Positions 21,659 through 32,833 of a stretch of DNA of 64,000 nt are shown here, piece after piece. The position numbers were made by a program, and so were the translations under genes. Location: the NCBI RefSeq assembly GCF_904849725.1, contig NC_058524.1:27187001-27251000 (forward strand), in the 5' to 3' direction. Positions within the stretch are counted from its first letter, which is position 1. Each line of letters begins with the position of its first letter. Source of the DNA: Hordeum vulgare subsp. vulgare (lineage: Eukaryota > Streptophyta > Magnoliopsida > Poales > Poaceae). A model generated the notes under the pieces. It was not told the origin of the DNA, ran no database searches, and saw only the letters and a list, made by a program, of their open reading frames with translations.

Positions 21659-22605
21659 TAAAGCCCAGCGGTGCGCAAAAATTCATCACTTGGCCACTCG
21701 CACGCTCGAGCTTCTGTCACTCGAGGAACCACGTACTTGGGATGGTTCTTCTCATCCTCCTTGGGGTTACGGCTTGAAGAGCCTCTCAAGAACCGCCTCA
21801 TCTTTTCCTTTTTCTAACTCTGAAAAATTCTGAAATTTTTAGAGACTTCGAAAGAAAAGTGAGTAAGGATTAACCCAACTCGTAGCAACTACTCCTACTA
21901 GTGCCTAGAGACCGTATCACGCGCTAAAACTACTTGGGACCAACTAAAATCAACATTTCAAGCTCAAGAACAGGGTCACCAAGATAGCAAGAATACGCGA
22001 AGGATAAAGCACTAGAGTAGAAACTAATTGGACCAATGGAGTAGTCACTTACCAAGGAGTAATTTTCCCAAAGCGGTTCGGAGAATGGTGCTTTGAGCAA
22101 GGAGATCGAAAATCACAGCCAAATGAGCAAGAACACGGGTTTGAGCTGCGAAACGGTTTTTTCTGGAGGTAGAAGAAGAGGATGGGAGCTGGAATGAGTG
22201 GAGGGGGTCCCTGTGGGCCCCACAAGCTTGGTTGCCGTGGCCAGGGGGAGGCCGCGGTGATAGGGCTTGTGGCCCACTGGTGTGGCCCCCAGGCCAGCTC
22301 TCAGTCCCAGTATTTTTCAAATATTCCAGAAAAAATCATACTAGATTTTCAGGACCATCGGAGAACTTTTATTTTCGGGGTACTTTTCTCCGGGACGCTA
22401 AAAGGAAACAGGGAAAACTAAACTAAATCTATCATTTTTCTTCTAAGCAACAGAAAATGAAAGCTTAAAACAGAGGTATGTGACTCTTTGATTCATCCAT
22501 TTCATGGTCATCGAAAGAAATCCGTCAATGGGGTTGATCAAATCCTCATGACAAAACTTTTTCGAATCGCAAAAGGAAACGGAGAATTTTTGAATAGCCA
22601 CTAAG
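21659..22605 (-). other. 3' internal region of element D with remnant ORF
   Basis: This lies between the protease ORF and the truncated LTR. A minus-strand ORF starts at 21801 (MRRFLRGSSSRNP) and reads PRVTEARACEWPSDEFLRTAGLYH. That resembles the start of the extra 3' ORF of Athila-type elements, but it is cut off by the LTR junction at 21658. A GC-rich inverted repeat lies at 22212-22280. No RT or integrase coding is present. Confidence 0.5.
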
Positions 22606-22997
22606 TCACCTCAATGGGATATGAATCTCCCCAACAAGCAAATCATACTTCATCTTAACACGAGAAATAGGGCATTCAAAGCTCCCAATAAGAATCGATG
22701 AAGTTTTTTCGATAGCATTGATGCAATGTACTTGATATCGTTTCTTCGGAAAGTGTACTATATGCTCATTACCGTTGACATGGAAAGTGACATTGCCTTT
22801 GTTGCAATCTATAACAGCCCCTGCCGTGTTTAAAAAGGGTCTTCCAAGGATAACAGCCATGGCATCGTCCTCGGGAATCTCCAAGATAACAAAGTCTGTT
22901 AAGATAGTGGTGTTAGAAACCACAACAGGCACATCCTCGCAAATGCCGACAGGAAAAGACGTTGATTTGTCGGCCATTTGCAGAGAAATTTCAGTGG
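22606..22997 (-). pseudogene. Protease C-terminal half of element D
   Basis: This continues the ORF interrupted by E at the GTGTC site. It reads PTEISLQMADKS, then AVILGRPFLNTAGAVIDC (the conserved ILGRPFL block of retroviral-type aspartic proteases), and stops at 22606. The catalytic half is at 49292-49897. The frame is open across this part, so the E insertion is the disabling lesion here. Confidence 0.85.
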
Positions 22998-23002
22998 GTG
23001 TC

Positions 23003-23870
23003 TGATGACCCACAAGTATAGGGGATCAATTGTAGTCCTTTCGATAAGTAAGAGTGTCGAACCCAACAAGGAGCAGAAGGCTCTGACAAACGGTTTTCAG
23101 CAAGGTAATAACTGCAAGCACTACAAGTAGCGGCAACAAGTGATGGTGTAGTGAGGTGAAATGTAGCAAGCGAAAAGTAACAAGTAAGAAGTAGTAGCAA
23201 CGGTGCAGCGAAGTGGCCCAATCCCTTTTGTAGCAAGGGACAAGCCTGAACAAAGTCTTATAAGAGGAAAAACACTCCCGAGGACACACGGGAATTTCTG
23301 TCATGCTAGTTTCATCATGTTCATATGACTCACGTTCGTTACTTTGATAGTTTGATATGTGGGTGAACCGGCGCTTGGGTACTGCCCTTGCTTGGACAAG
23401 CATCCCACTTATGATTAACCCCTCTCGCAAGCATCCGCAACTACGAAAGAAGAATTAAGACAACGTGTAACCATAGCATTAAACTAGTGGATCCAAATCA
23501 ACCCCTTACGAAGCAACGCATAGACTGGGGTTTAAGCTTCTGTCACTCTAGCAACCCATCATCTACTTACTACTCTCGAATGCCTTCCTCTAGGACCAAA
23601 TATGGTGAAGTGTTATGTAGTCGACGTTCACATAACACCACTAGAGGAAAAACAACATACAACATATCAAAATATCGAACGAATACCAAATTCACATGAC
23701 TATTATCAGCATTACTTATCCCATGTCCTCAGGAACAAAAGTAAGTACTCACAAAGCATAATCATAATCATGATCAGAGGTGTAATGAATAGCATCAAGT
23801 ATCTGAACATAAACTCTTCCACCAAGTAATACAACTAGCATCAACTACAAAGAGTAATCAACACTACTAG
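23003..23870 (-). repeat. 3' LTR of element E, distal part
   Basis: The first 868 bp on the plus strand of the left LTR, up to the element F insertion. It aligns with 47760-48630. The last five bases (ACTAG) are the left TSD of F. Confidence 0.9.
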
Positions 23871-24923
23871 TGTCGGGGGGATAACCCCGGGGTAGGCTCA
23901 GCAAGCTTGTTCCTTCATTTCCGGCCCAATGGACATGAAGGTATGAAGATTCCCAAGGCCCAAGTCTTCTGACCGGCTAGGCATCGCCTACCGGCTGGAA
24001 GACGAGGCGGCCACCTTTATGGCTGGCCAGGCAGCCCCTGCCGGGTAGAATGCAGGCGGCCTCCCCTTCAGAGCCGGCCTGGTCCCGCCAGCCGGACAGG
24101 GGAGGAGGCGGCCACCCTCAAGGAGGCTAGCCGGCTGGGGATCATAAGTCACATCAGATCGTAGGTCAGGAAGAGACCTCACGATTAAAGGTAGCTACGT
24201 GTAAGCAAAGGTACAGGATCAGGGCGCCCGGCAGGTACGAGCGTCGGCGGCCACGCCGCTGACCTACCTCGGCTCAAATCCATCACCTAGCATAGTGTCA
24301 CACCGTCACACTCCCACTCCATTACTGCACTCGGCGTGGGGACAGTGGAGGTGGTCGTATGACCTGCCCATGAAGAATCTCGCGGGGCGACGCTCAACGT
24401 ACAGCGCATGCTCAGCGTCAACCTTACGCGGGAGCCTCATTGGCCAGCCGGCGGGTCCCACCAGCAATCGAGACCATGCAGCCGGCGGGCCCCTCATCGA
24501 CAAGACAAGACCCTTGTGGGCCCCTGGCTAGCCGGGTCCCACGCATGTACCCTTTATCCATATTGTAGGCCGGCGGGTTCGTCTATAAAACCCCCCGGTT
24601 GCCCCCCATGCAAGGGGGCCGATCACTTACTAGTCATTCAACACCATACACTCACAAACCCACAGAGAGAGAGAGAGGTAGAGACGAGCCAGCTGCCCCC
24701 CTCTTCCTCCTCCCAACACAGCTACAGGAGCGACATTGTACTCTGTTCCCATACATCAAACACACCAGCATGATTAGGGGTATTATCTCTACGGAGAGCC
24801 GTGAACCTGGGTACATCGTGCGTTCCATGCGTGTACCAACCTCGTTCCCAGCGCCCACTTTGTCCCTTCGGTTCTCACCGACTTTAGCCTACCTATGGCA
24901 TATGTTGTGAGCATTCAGTGACA
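23871..24923 (+). repeat. 5' LTR of element F
   Basis: A 1053-bp LTR. A likely promoter (tctataaaac at about 24581) lies before a CT/GA-rich stretch (agagagagagag near 24665). It matches the 3' LTR apart from scattered changes and one longer C run there. Confidence 0.9.
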
Positions 24924-24925
24924 TG

Positions 24926-24944
24926 TGACGCCCACCGTGGGGCC
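24926..24944 (+). promoter_or_regulatory. Primer binding site of element F
   Basis: The sequence is TGACGCCCACCGTGGGGCC, two bases after the 5' LTR. It resembles the TGGCGCCCACCGTGGGGC site of many grass Tat-like elements. I do not assign the tRNA. Confidence 0.6.
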
Positions 24945-25024
24945 GATCGCGGCATCGGCTGGCTACACGCTGGGCGGGGCCCCGCACCTACACCACCAGA
25001 TGCATCGCGTCCGGATCAGTCTGC

Positions 25025-26215
25025 ATGCCCACGGAGCTCGCTTTTGACGAGGCGACGCCCATGATGATCGACGTCCCCGTCCGCCATGCGGATTCGGACG
25101 AAGATTCTGATGACGAGGCGCTCCCTAGCATCGTCGTCGCTGCCATGGAGAACCTCAGCGTTCTCTTCAGCGACCTTCGCCTCAACGACGGCCCGCGCTA
25201 CTTTGGCGAGGACTACGACGTTGAGGCGCTCTGCGCCAGCTTCAGCAGGCTCTCTATCGCTGAGATGCCTGCCCACGACATTTACCCCAGTAACGTCCTC
25301 GTCTTCGACGGCCCTCCACCGTCGGTATGGTTCTTCACCCCCTACCACGTTGCTGTCGTCTCCAACACCGTGGAGGTGATGGTTATCGGCGGCGGCACCA
25401 GCATGGCTCTCGGCAAGGCCTCTGCAGGCGTCGGTGAGCCTGCTGCGGCCGCCGTTGACACTCTTCGGGACGCCATCGCCGGCCTGAAGACACCGGTCAA
25501 CGCTTCCGCCGACCCTGCCGACGCTCGGGCCTCGCTGGAGGAGGCTCGCAAGTGTATCTTGGAGGAGGGCATCGCCGTGGCCTCAGCGAAACGTCGGTTG
25601 GAGGCTACGCATCATGAGTATAACTCCGCGTACGGCCTTACTCCGATTTCTGAGGCCCCTAGTCGGCTTGGATCGGTCCGCAGCCGCGGCCGGTTCGTCG
25701 CCGAAGTTCTAGGCGGTGATCTGCCCACCTACGAGACTCCTGCGGCCAACATGTGAGCGGCGCAGGCGGCCCTGGAGGAGATGGCAAGCCTGGAGGGAGA
25801 GGAGCACGCCTTCTGGGAGAAGCGTGTCAAGGATCTCCTTGACGCCGCCAACCAGCAACACGCTCGGATTGACCCTGTTCAGGCTCAATCGGAGTCCCCA
25901 GGACCAAACTCGGGGGCTCGCCGCAACCCTAGCGGCCAACACCACGTCGAAGGATCTTCCTCGCATCGCCCTTCCGGCTGGACAACGAGGGAAACCAAGA
26001 CCGGCGCTCGCAGTGCTAGAGCGAGCACACTTCGGGCTTACGTCGCGGAGGCGACGAGGGCAATACGGAGTACGGAGATCTTCCCCCGCGAAGGACTCAC
26101 GCCTCCGGCTCCCGAGGCGCCTCCCCTCTCGCCATCGGGGCTGGCGCCCCCGCCACCCAGGATGAGCGGGACGCTCGCCGGCGCATCATCGCCCTGGCCC
26201 ATTCGGCCCTCCTAG
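25025..26215 (+). pseudogene. gag N-terminal region of element F
   Basis: A 243-residue frame (25025-25756) ends at a TGA and continues in the same frame to 26215. It is acidic and Ala-rich, with a Lys/Glu-rich helical part (EEMASLEGEEHAFWEKRVKDLL) before a Pro-rich end. It is probably the N-terminal arm of Gag in Tat elements; no named domain is recognised. The frame link to the capsid at 26355 is lost through an indel just before 26340. Confidence 0.6.
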
Positions 26216-26354
26216 AGGAAGATGGACCCATCGGTCCAGCGTGCTTCGGCCCCCGGATCCGAGGGGAGCCGTTCCCCCGAGGCTTCACGTTGCCTCGGGA
26301 TACGCCAAAATATAACGGCACGACCAAGCCAGAAGATAGCTGATCGACTACACC

Positions 26355-26951
26355 ATGGCCGTGGGCATCGCTAGGGGCAACAAGCGCGTAGCGGTTCGCT
26401 ACGTGCCACTCATGCTGGCCGGCTCGGCCCGGACGTGGCTTAACAGCCTCCCGGCCGGCAGCGTCAACTCATGGGTGGACTTCGTGGAGGCGTTCGTCCG
26501 CAACTTCACCGACACCTACAAGCGCCCTGGTCGGCCTCGCGATCTGGCCATGTGCGTCCAGAAGGCCGACGAACCCCTCCGCGACTACGTCACCCGGTGG
26601 ACCGAGCTCCGCAATTCCTGTGAGGGGGTGCATGAGGTACAAGCCATCCAGTACTTCATCAACGGATGCCGAGACGGCACCCTCCTCAAGCACAAGCTCA
26701 TGTGCGCCGAGCCCAGCTCTTTGGCGGTGCTCATGGCCAAGGCGGACAAGTACGCCATGGCCGACTCCGCAATGCGCATCAAGGTGACCGCCTTGGACAA
26801 GGTTGTGCCGGCGCCGGCTACTCCCAAGCCGGCCGGGGACAACCGAGGCGGCCAGAACAACTACAAGCGCAAGGCGGATCAGATGGGCAACAACAAGCTG
26901 GTGGCCAGTGTGGAGGGCGAGGCGTCGGCTTCTCCAGCCGGTCCTCCATGA
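26355..26951 (+). pseudogene. gag capsid of element F
   Basis: This is the retrotransposon gag domain (RYVPLMLAGSARTWLNSLPAGS, FVRNFTDTYKRP, VQKADEPLRDYVTRW). It would form the virus-like particle shell. The ATG at 26355 is the first in frame, but homologous elements begin upstream; a small indel at 26339-26345 broke that link. After the stop at 26949 a basic, Pro-rich C-terminal part continues in other frames to about 27330, including a remnant that may be a zinc knuckle (CKIHSGATPSTHTLRQC). Confidence 0.85.
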
Positions 26952-27364
26952 AAGCGTCGCAGGAAGGGCAACCCCAACTGGCTGCCCAAGCAGTCTCTCA
27001 AGCAGCTGCTCGACGCCCCCTGCAAGATACATTCTGGGGCGACGCCGTCTACCCATACCCTTCGGCAGTGCAGCATCGCCCGCCGCCTTTCGCAAGGGGA
27101 GGGCCTGCCGGCTCCTCCGGGTGCACAGGCGGCGCCCCTTGCACCGGCTCCCAATCGCGCTCCGTTTCCGCCACCACCGCCTCGCGACGACGGCCCACAC
27201 CCTGACGACTATCCGCATCAAGAAGGAGCGTTTGTCGTCTTCACCAGCGAAGGCGACGACAAGCACAGCCTGCGCCAAAGGCGGTTCGAGGTGAACGCCA
27301 CTGCCCCCCCCCCCCGGTTCCCCAGTACATGCATTGGTCTGACTAACCAATTACATGGAGCCGG

Positions 27365-27913
27365 GTGGACCACCCTGCGGTGATGCCCAACCTGGGGTCA
27401 TACGCACTCGTCCTCGACCCCACCTTCGCCTCCAAGAGGCTCACCTGCCGATTCTCCTGGGTGCTGGTCGATGGCGGCAGCAGCATCAACATCCTCTACC
27501 TCGACACTCTCCGCAAGCTCGGGCTCAATGAGACGGACGTCCTGCCAACCAGCACTATTTTCTATGGCATCGTGCCCGGGCAGTCATGCTCGCCCTTCGG
27601 CAAGATCCAGCTGGACATCCTCTTCGGCGACAAGGCTCACTTCCGCCGGGAGTCCATATGGTTCGAGGTAGTGGACCTCAGTAGCCCGTATCATGCGCTG
27701 CTGGGAAGACCGGCGCTGGCCAAATTCATGGCTATTCCGCACTACGCCTACCTAAAGATGAAGATGCTGGGTCCCAAGGGCATCATCACTGTTGTTGGCG
27801 ACTACAAGAAGTCGCTCGAGTGTGCCCAAGATAGCAGCCGCCTCGCCGACGCCTTGGTGATTGCTGAGGAGAAGCGGCAGATCGATCGGCTCGTGGCCCA
27901 GGCTACCGAGTAG
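27365..27913 (+). pseudogene. Protease of element F
   Basis: A retroviral-type aspartic protease. The active site is WVLVDGGSSINILY near residues 33-46 and the flap/second block is HALLGRPALAKF near residue 119. It ends at TAG 27911-27913. Several more stops lie between here and the RT (28012-28345 region), so Gag-Pol translation is impossible. Confidence 0.88.
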
Positions 27914-28333
27914 CCGGCGATTCCTTCTCCTCCGTCCCAATCGGCCGGCGAGGGCTCTTCCAAGCCGGCTAAAGAGACCAAGCAGGTCCCACTCGACCCT
28001 GCCAACCCAAAGTAGTGCATCACCATCGGGGCTGGCCTCGGCCCCAAATAGGAAGGTGAGCTCATTGACTTCCTCCGTCAGAATCGGGACATCTTTGCAT
28101 GGTCCCCCAAAGACATGTGAGGTGTCCCGAGGAAGTACGCCGAGCACAAACTTCATGTGCGACCGGATGCAAAGCCGGTGAAACAACCTTTGCGCCGATT
28201 CGCCGAGGGCAAGCGGCGCACGATCGGAGAAGAGATCACCCGGCTCCTTGCAGCCGGTTTCATCATGGAGGTTTTCCACCCAGGCTGGCTGGCGAACCCA
28301 GTCCTGGTGCTGAAGAAGAACAACACATGGTGA

Positions 28334-29256
28334 ATGTGCATCGACTACACTAGCCTGAATAAGGCCTGTCCGAAAGACCCTTTCGCGTTGCCTAGGATAG
28401 ATCAAGTGATCGACTCCACTGCAGGTTGCGAACTGCTGTCATTTCTGGATGCTTATTCGGGCTACCACCAAATCAAGCTGGATCCAGCTGATCGCCTGAA
28501 GACCTCCTTCATCACGCCCTTCGGGGCCTACTGCTACACCACCATGACGTTCGGTCTAAAGAATGCAGGTGTGACATTCCAACGCTGCATGCAGCGGTGC
28601 CTACTGCCACTGATTGGCAGAAACATCCACGTCTATGTGGATGACATCGTCGTCAAGACGAAGCAGCACTTCAGCCTCCTCGACGACCTGCGAGAGACAT
28701 TCGCCAATCTGCGCGAATACAAGATCCGGCTCAACCCTGAGAAGTGCGTCTTCGGGGTCCCAGGCGGCAATCTCTTGGGGTTCTTCGTATCTGCCCGCGG
28801 CATTGAAGCGAACCCTAAGAAGATCAGCACCATCGAGCGAATGGTGCGGCCGGCTCGGATCCTCGACGTCAGAAGTTCGCCAGCTGCTTGGCATCCCTCA
28901 GCCGGTTCATCAGCCGGCTTGGCAAGAAGGCCCTTCCACTCTACCAGCTCATGAAGAAGACAACGAAGTTCGAGTGGAACGACCAGGCGGACAAAGCCTT
29001 CCGCGACCTTAAGCGGGTAATCTCGAGCCTGCCAATCTTGGCAGCCCCATCTGAAAGGGAACCCATACTCATATACATCGCGGCGACCACTCGCGTGGTC
29101 AGCGTAGTGTTGGTAGTTCAGCGCAAAGAGGAAGGCAAGGCCCTGCCAGTGCAGCACCCTGTCTACTACCTTAGTGAGGTCTTGTCCGCCTCTAAGCAGA
29201 ACTACCCTCATTATCAGAAAATGTGTTATGGTGTTTCCTTGCTGCAAAGAAATTAA
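28334..29256 (+). pseudogene. RT and first RNase H of element F
   Basis: RT blocks in order: CIDYTSLNKACPKDPF, FLDAYSGYHQI, TPFGAYCYTTMTFGLKNAG, and the active site YVDDIVVK (28634-28657). A 1-base deletion near 28868 shifts the frame. The connection and RNase H region continue from 28888 (LSRFISRLG, FEWNDQADKAF, YYLSEVLSASKQNY) and end at 29256. The stop just upstream of 28334 replaces an expected sense codon before MCIDY. Confidence 0.9.
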
Positions 29257-29489
29257 AATAATACTTCCAAGAGCATGCCATCACTGTGGTGAGCACTGCT
29301 CCGCTCTCAAAGATCATGGGCAACCGTGATGCCACGGGCAGAATTGCCAAATGGTCCATCGCCATGGCGGACCATGATATTCGGTACGAGCCTCGCACCG
29401 CAATCAAATCACAGGTGGTGGCCGACTTCTTAGTCGACTAGGCCGAGACCCAGTTCGAGCCACCGCTTCCAGACTCCACGCATTGGCGG

Positions 29490-30194
29490 ATGCACTTCGA
29501 CGGCTCGAAGATGCGAACAGGACTGGGAGCCGGCATCATCTTGACATCTCCGAAAGGAGACCAACTCAAGTACGCTCTCCAGATCCATTTCGCCGCCTCC
29601 AACAACGTCGCTGAGTACGAAGCACTGGCTCATGGCCTCCGGCTTGCCAAGGATATCGGCATCCGATGGCTCATATGTTTCGGCGATTTAGACTTGGTGG
29701 TGCAGCAGGTCTTCGGCAAATGGGACGCCATGGATGCCAACATGGCGAGCTACCGCTTCCTCATCCAGCAGCTCAGCGGCCCCTTCGAGGGTTGCGAGTT
29801 CCACCATGTTCCCAGGGCGGAAAATGAGGCGGCCAATACGTTGGCAAAGATCGGCTCCACGAGGCAGGCCATCCCAACCGGTGTCTCCCTCGAGCAACTC
29901 CACAAGCCGTCTATCAAGGCGTCTCCTGAGTCGGCATCAATCTTCGTACCGGCCGACTCTATGATACAAGCGCCGCCGGCTCTGCCAATTATGTCAGCTG
30001 TGGACCCCACGCCGGCTGCACTGATGGCACCGGCTCCAAATGCGGCACCGACTGAGTCTACGGTGCCAGCGCCGTCGGCTCCACCAACTACGCCGGCTTC
30101 GGATCCTAATCCGGCTCCATTGGTCCACCCGACTCCAACAACGACACCAGCTACAACGACAACCCCGGCTCTGCCCGGGCTCGAATCCTCCTAG
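29490..30194 (+). CDS. Second (archaeal-type) RNase H of element F
   Basis: A 234-residue ORF. The first 135 residues are an RNase H fold: HFDGSKMRTGLGAGI with the first Asp, then NVAEYEALAHGLRLA with the Glu, FGDLDLVVQQV with the next Asp, and RAENEAANTLAK at the end. A second RNase H of this kind, distinct from the one fused to RT, is typical of Tat elements. The remaining 100 residues are a Pro/Ala/Thr linker toward integrase. The domain is open here but isolated from the rest of pol by stops at both ends. Confidence 0.8.
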   Translation: MHFDGSKMRTGLGAGIILTSPKGDQLKYALQIHFAASNNVAEYEALAHGLRLAKDIGIRWLICFGDLDLVVQQVFGKWDAMDANMASYRFLIQQLSGPFEGCEFHHVPRAENEAANTLAKIGSTRQAIPTGVSLEQLHKPSIKASPESASIFVPADSMIQAPPALPIMSAVDPTPAALMAPAPNAAPTESTVPAPSAPPTTPASDPNPAPLVHPTPTTTPATTTTPALPGLESS

Positions 30195-30206
30195 TGGCTG
30201 GACGTC

Positions 30207-31592
30207 ATGGAGATAGACGATGAGCCGGCTGCAGCAATAGCACCGGAGACGCTATCAAGCTCGGGGGCTGCAGAATCCCCCAACAGTCAAGACAAAGCGG
30301 AGGCGACCCTTGTGTCGGCTCCATCATGGGCTCAGGCCATTCTGGCCTTCCTTCTTCGCGGCGAACTTCCTCAGAACAAGGCGGAGGCGAGACACACCCA
30401 GCGCAGGTCCGCCGCCTACGCCGTCATCAATCGCGAGCTGGTGCGACGCAACACGACCGACGTGTTCCAACGCTGCGTCGAATCAGAAAAAGGTCAGGAG
30501 ATCCTCAGAGACATCCACCAGGGGGAGTGTGGGCATCATGCCGCCTCCAGAACCCTGGTGGCCAAAGCATTCCGCCATGGATTCTACTGGCCCACGGCCC
30601 TCGAGGTGTCTGTGGATCTGGTGGACAAATGTGAAGGCTGTCAACGCTTCAGTGCACAAAGCCATATGTCGCCTTCAGCACTGAAAACCATTCCCTTATC
30701 ATGGCCATTCGCCGTCTGGGGACTGGACATGGTTGGGCCCTTCAAGACGGCTCGCGGAGGGATGACACATCTTTTGGTAGCCGTCGACAAGTTCACCAAG
30801 TGGATCGAAGCCAGGCCTATCAAGAAGCTTGACGGCCCCACTGCTGTCAGGTTTATCACAGACATCTCTGTCCGATATGGCGTTCCCCACAACATCATCA
30901 CCGACAATGGCACCAACTTCGCCAAGGGCGCCCTGGCGCTCTACTGTTCCAAGGTAGGCATCCGGCTCGACCTGGCCTCAGTGGCACACCCTCAGTCAAA
31001 CGGCCAAGCGGAGAGGGCCAACGGCCTGATCCTAGCCGGCATCAAGCCAAGGCTGGTGGCACCACTGGTCAGGTCAGCCGGCTGCTGGATTGAGGAACTG
31101 CCGGCTGTGCTATGGAGCCTCCGCACCACGCCCAACCGATCGACCGGCTTCACTCCATTCTTTCTGGTATATGGCTCGGAGGCTATTATCCCCACGGATG
31201 TCGAATTCGACTCGCCTTGGGTCACCCTATACACAGAAACAGAGGCGAAGGAGGCGAGAGAAGACGGTGTGGATCTCCTCGAAGAAGCAAGGGACTTGGC
31301 TTTGAGCCGGACAGCCATCTACCAACAGAAGCTGAGATACTACCACAACAAAAGGATCAGGACTCTCTCTTTCAGGGAGGGAGACTTGGTCCTCAGAAGA
31401 ATCCAGCGCACTGCCGGCCAGCACAAGCTCTCATCCCCTTGGGAGGGACCCTTCATCATCAGTAGGGCGTTACACAACAACGCTTACTACCTGATTGACA
31501 CCCAGAAGCCAAGGAAGCGCAAGAGGGACGACTCCGGCCAAGAAACGGAGCGCCCATGGAACGCGGCGTTGCTTCGCCTGTTCTATTGCTAA
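30207..31592 (+). CDS. Integrase of element F
   Basis: A 461-residue open frame, the longest intact ORF in F. Zinc-binding H2C2: HQGECGHH...CEGCQRF. Catalytic core: WGLDMVGPF (Asp), IITDNGTNFA (Asp) and SNGQAERANG (Glu), so all three DDE residues are present. The C-terminal part has FREGDLVLRRI and WEGPFII, the usual Gypsy integrase tail. It inserts retrotransposon cDNA into the chromosome. It would normally be cut from a polyprotein, and the ATG at 30207 is simply the first in frame. Confidence 0.9.
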   Translation: MEIDDEPAAAIAPETLSSSGAAESPNSQDKAEATLVSAPSWAQAILAFLLRGELPQNKAEARHTQRRSAAYAVINRELVRRNTTDVFQRCVESEKGQEILRDIHQGECGHHAASRTLVAKAFRHGFYWPTALEVSVDLVDKCEGCQRFSAQSHMSPSALKTIPLSWPFAVWGLDMVGPFKTARGGMTHLLVAVDKFTKWIEARPIKKLDGPTAVRFITDISVRYGVPHNIITDNGTNFAKGALALYCSKVGIRLDLASVAHPQSNGQAERANGLILAGIKPRLVAPLVRSAGCWIEELPAVLWSLRTTPNRSTGFTPFFLVYGSEAIIPTDVEFDSPWVTLYTETEAKEAREDGVDLLEEARDLALSRTAIYQQKLRYYHNKRIRTLSFREGDLVLRRIQRTAGQHKLSSPWEGPFIISRALHNNAYYLIDTQKPRKRKRDDSGQETERPWNAALLRLFYC

Positions 31593-31689
31593 AAGGCAGA
31601 AGACAAGCAAAGGAAAGAACATGCACATGTATCTTCCTCCCTCTCCAGGGAACAAAGAAGGCAATAAAAAGGACATGCTCCATGTTTCT

Positions 31690-32415
31690 TTTTGTCAAGA
31701 GTTCTCACTCAAGTGTACGGGCTACATAGCGTACCACCTCTTGCCAGCTTAACCAAGCTCGGAGGCTACGTAGCGTGGCCCGTTTCTAGCTTAAAACAAG
31801 CTCGGGGGCTCGCGAACCGCCTGAACGGTCCACCCTTATAACGGACACATAGTGTACCGGCTAACCCCTGGTCCGTCGCTTGAGCCTGCGGGCTGACTCC
31901 GGTCGCTCGGTTCGCGATATGACGCCAGGTAAGGTCGAATACATGCAAAGTCTGGCTATACTTGGGATGACCGGCTCGGGCCGGCTCGGTCGTATATACG
32001 ATCTCCTTCAAGACTCAAGACGGCCTCTGATTGCCGAGACTCAAGACGGCCTTTGACTGCCGGGAACAACAAATATGATCAAAAAAGCAGGCTTCATGCT
32101 TCCTCTTGCTAAAAGAGTTTTCACTCAGTGTACGGGCTACACCACGTACCACCTCTTGCTGGCTTAATCAAGCTCAGAGGCTACGCAACGCGGCCCCTTG
32201 CTAGCTTTAAACAAGCTCGGGGGCTCGCCAGCCGCTCTTACGGTCAATCCTTGTAGTCGGGCACATATTGTACCAGCTGATTCCTGGTCCTTCGCTTAAA
32301 CCTGCGGGCTGGCTCCGGTCGCTCGGTTCGCGATGTGACGCCGGGTCAGGTCGAATACATGCACAGTCCGGCTATACTAGTGACGACTGGCTCGAGTTGG
32401 TTCATTCAAGCCGGC
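31690..32415 (+). repeat. Two diverged ~310-bp direct repeats in element F
   Basis: A unit starting ttctcactcaagtgtacggg (about 31699) recurs at about 32117 (tttcactcagtgtacgggct). Both include caagctcgggggctcgc and gctccggtcgctcggttcgc (or close variants). The repeats are non-coding and lie between integrase and the antisense gene. Confidence 0.7.
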
Positions 32416-32833
32416 CTCTGATTGGCTTATGTCTTGTTCTTTACGTCTTGATGGCTTCACATAAGAGAAGTCAACCAGGAATCAAAAGACGGGATCATAA
32501 GACAACACGCTTGGTGACGAATATAATGCTGAATATATACATGCATAAAAAGCACTGGCCCACGGCCCACGTTCGTTACATCCTTTCGGGGGTAGAACCA
32601 AAAACACAAAAGGACGCCAGTTACGGGACAACGGCCTGAGGGGTCGTCTCGGCTGCTGCTCCTGATGTGTTAGCATCGCCGCCTCCGACTCCTCCCGAGG
32701 TGGATGCGCCGTCTCCCCTGTTGCGGACCCCGGCTCCGCTGATCCCGGAGTCGGCATACGCCCCACCGCTGGAGGCGGCCGTAGATTCCGCAGCCTGGAC
32801 CGCCTCGTCGAAGCTCCCGTCGGCGTCATAAGG

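Noticed and set aside
26469..27350. 293-residue minus-strand ORF and other long ORFs opposite gag-pol of F
   Set aside because: High GC and shadowing of the real plus-strand gag; no domain. The antisense gene at 32834-36494 is different because it has its own domains and a splice site.
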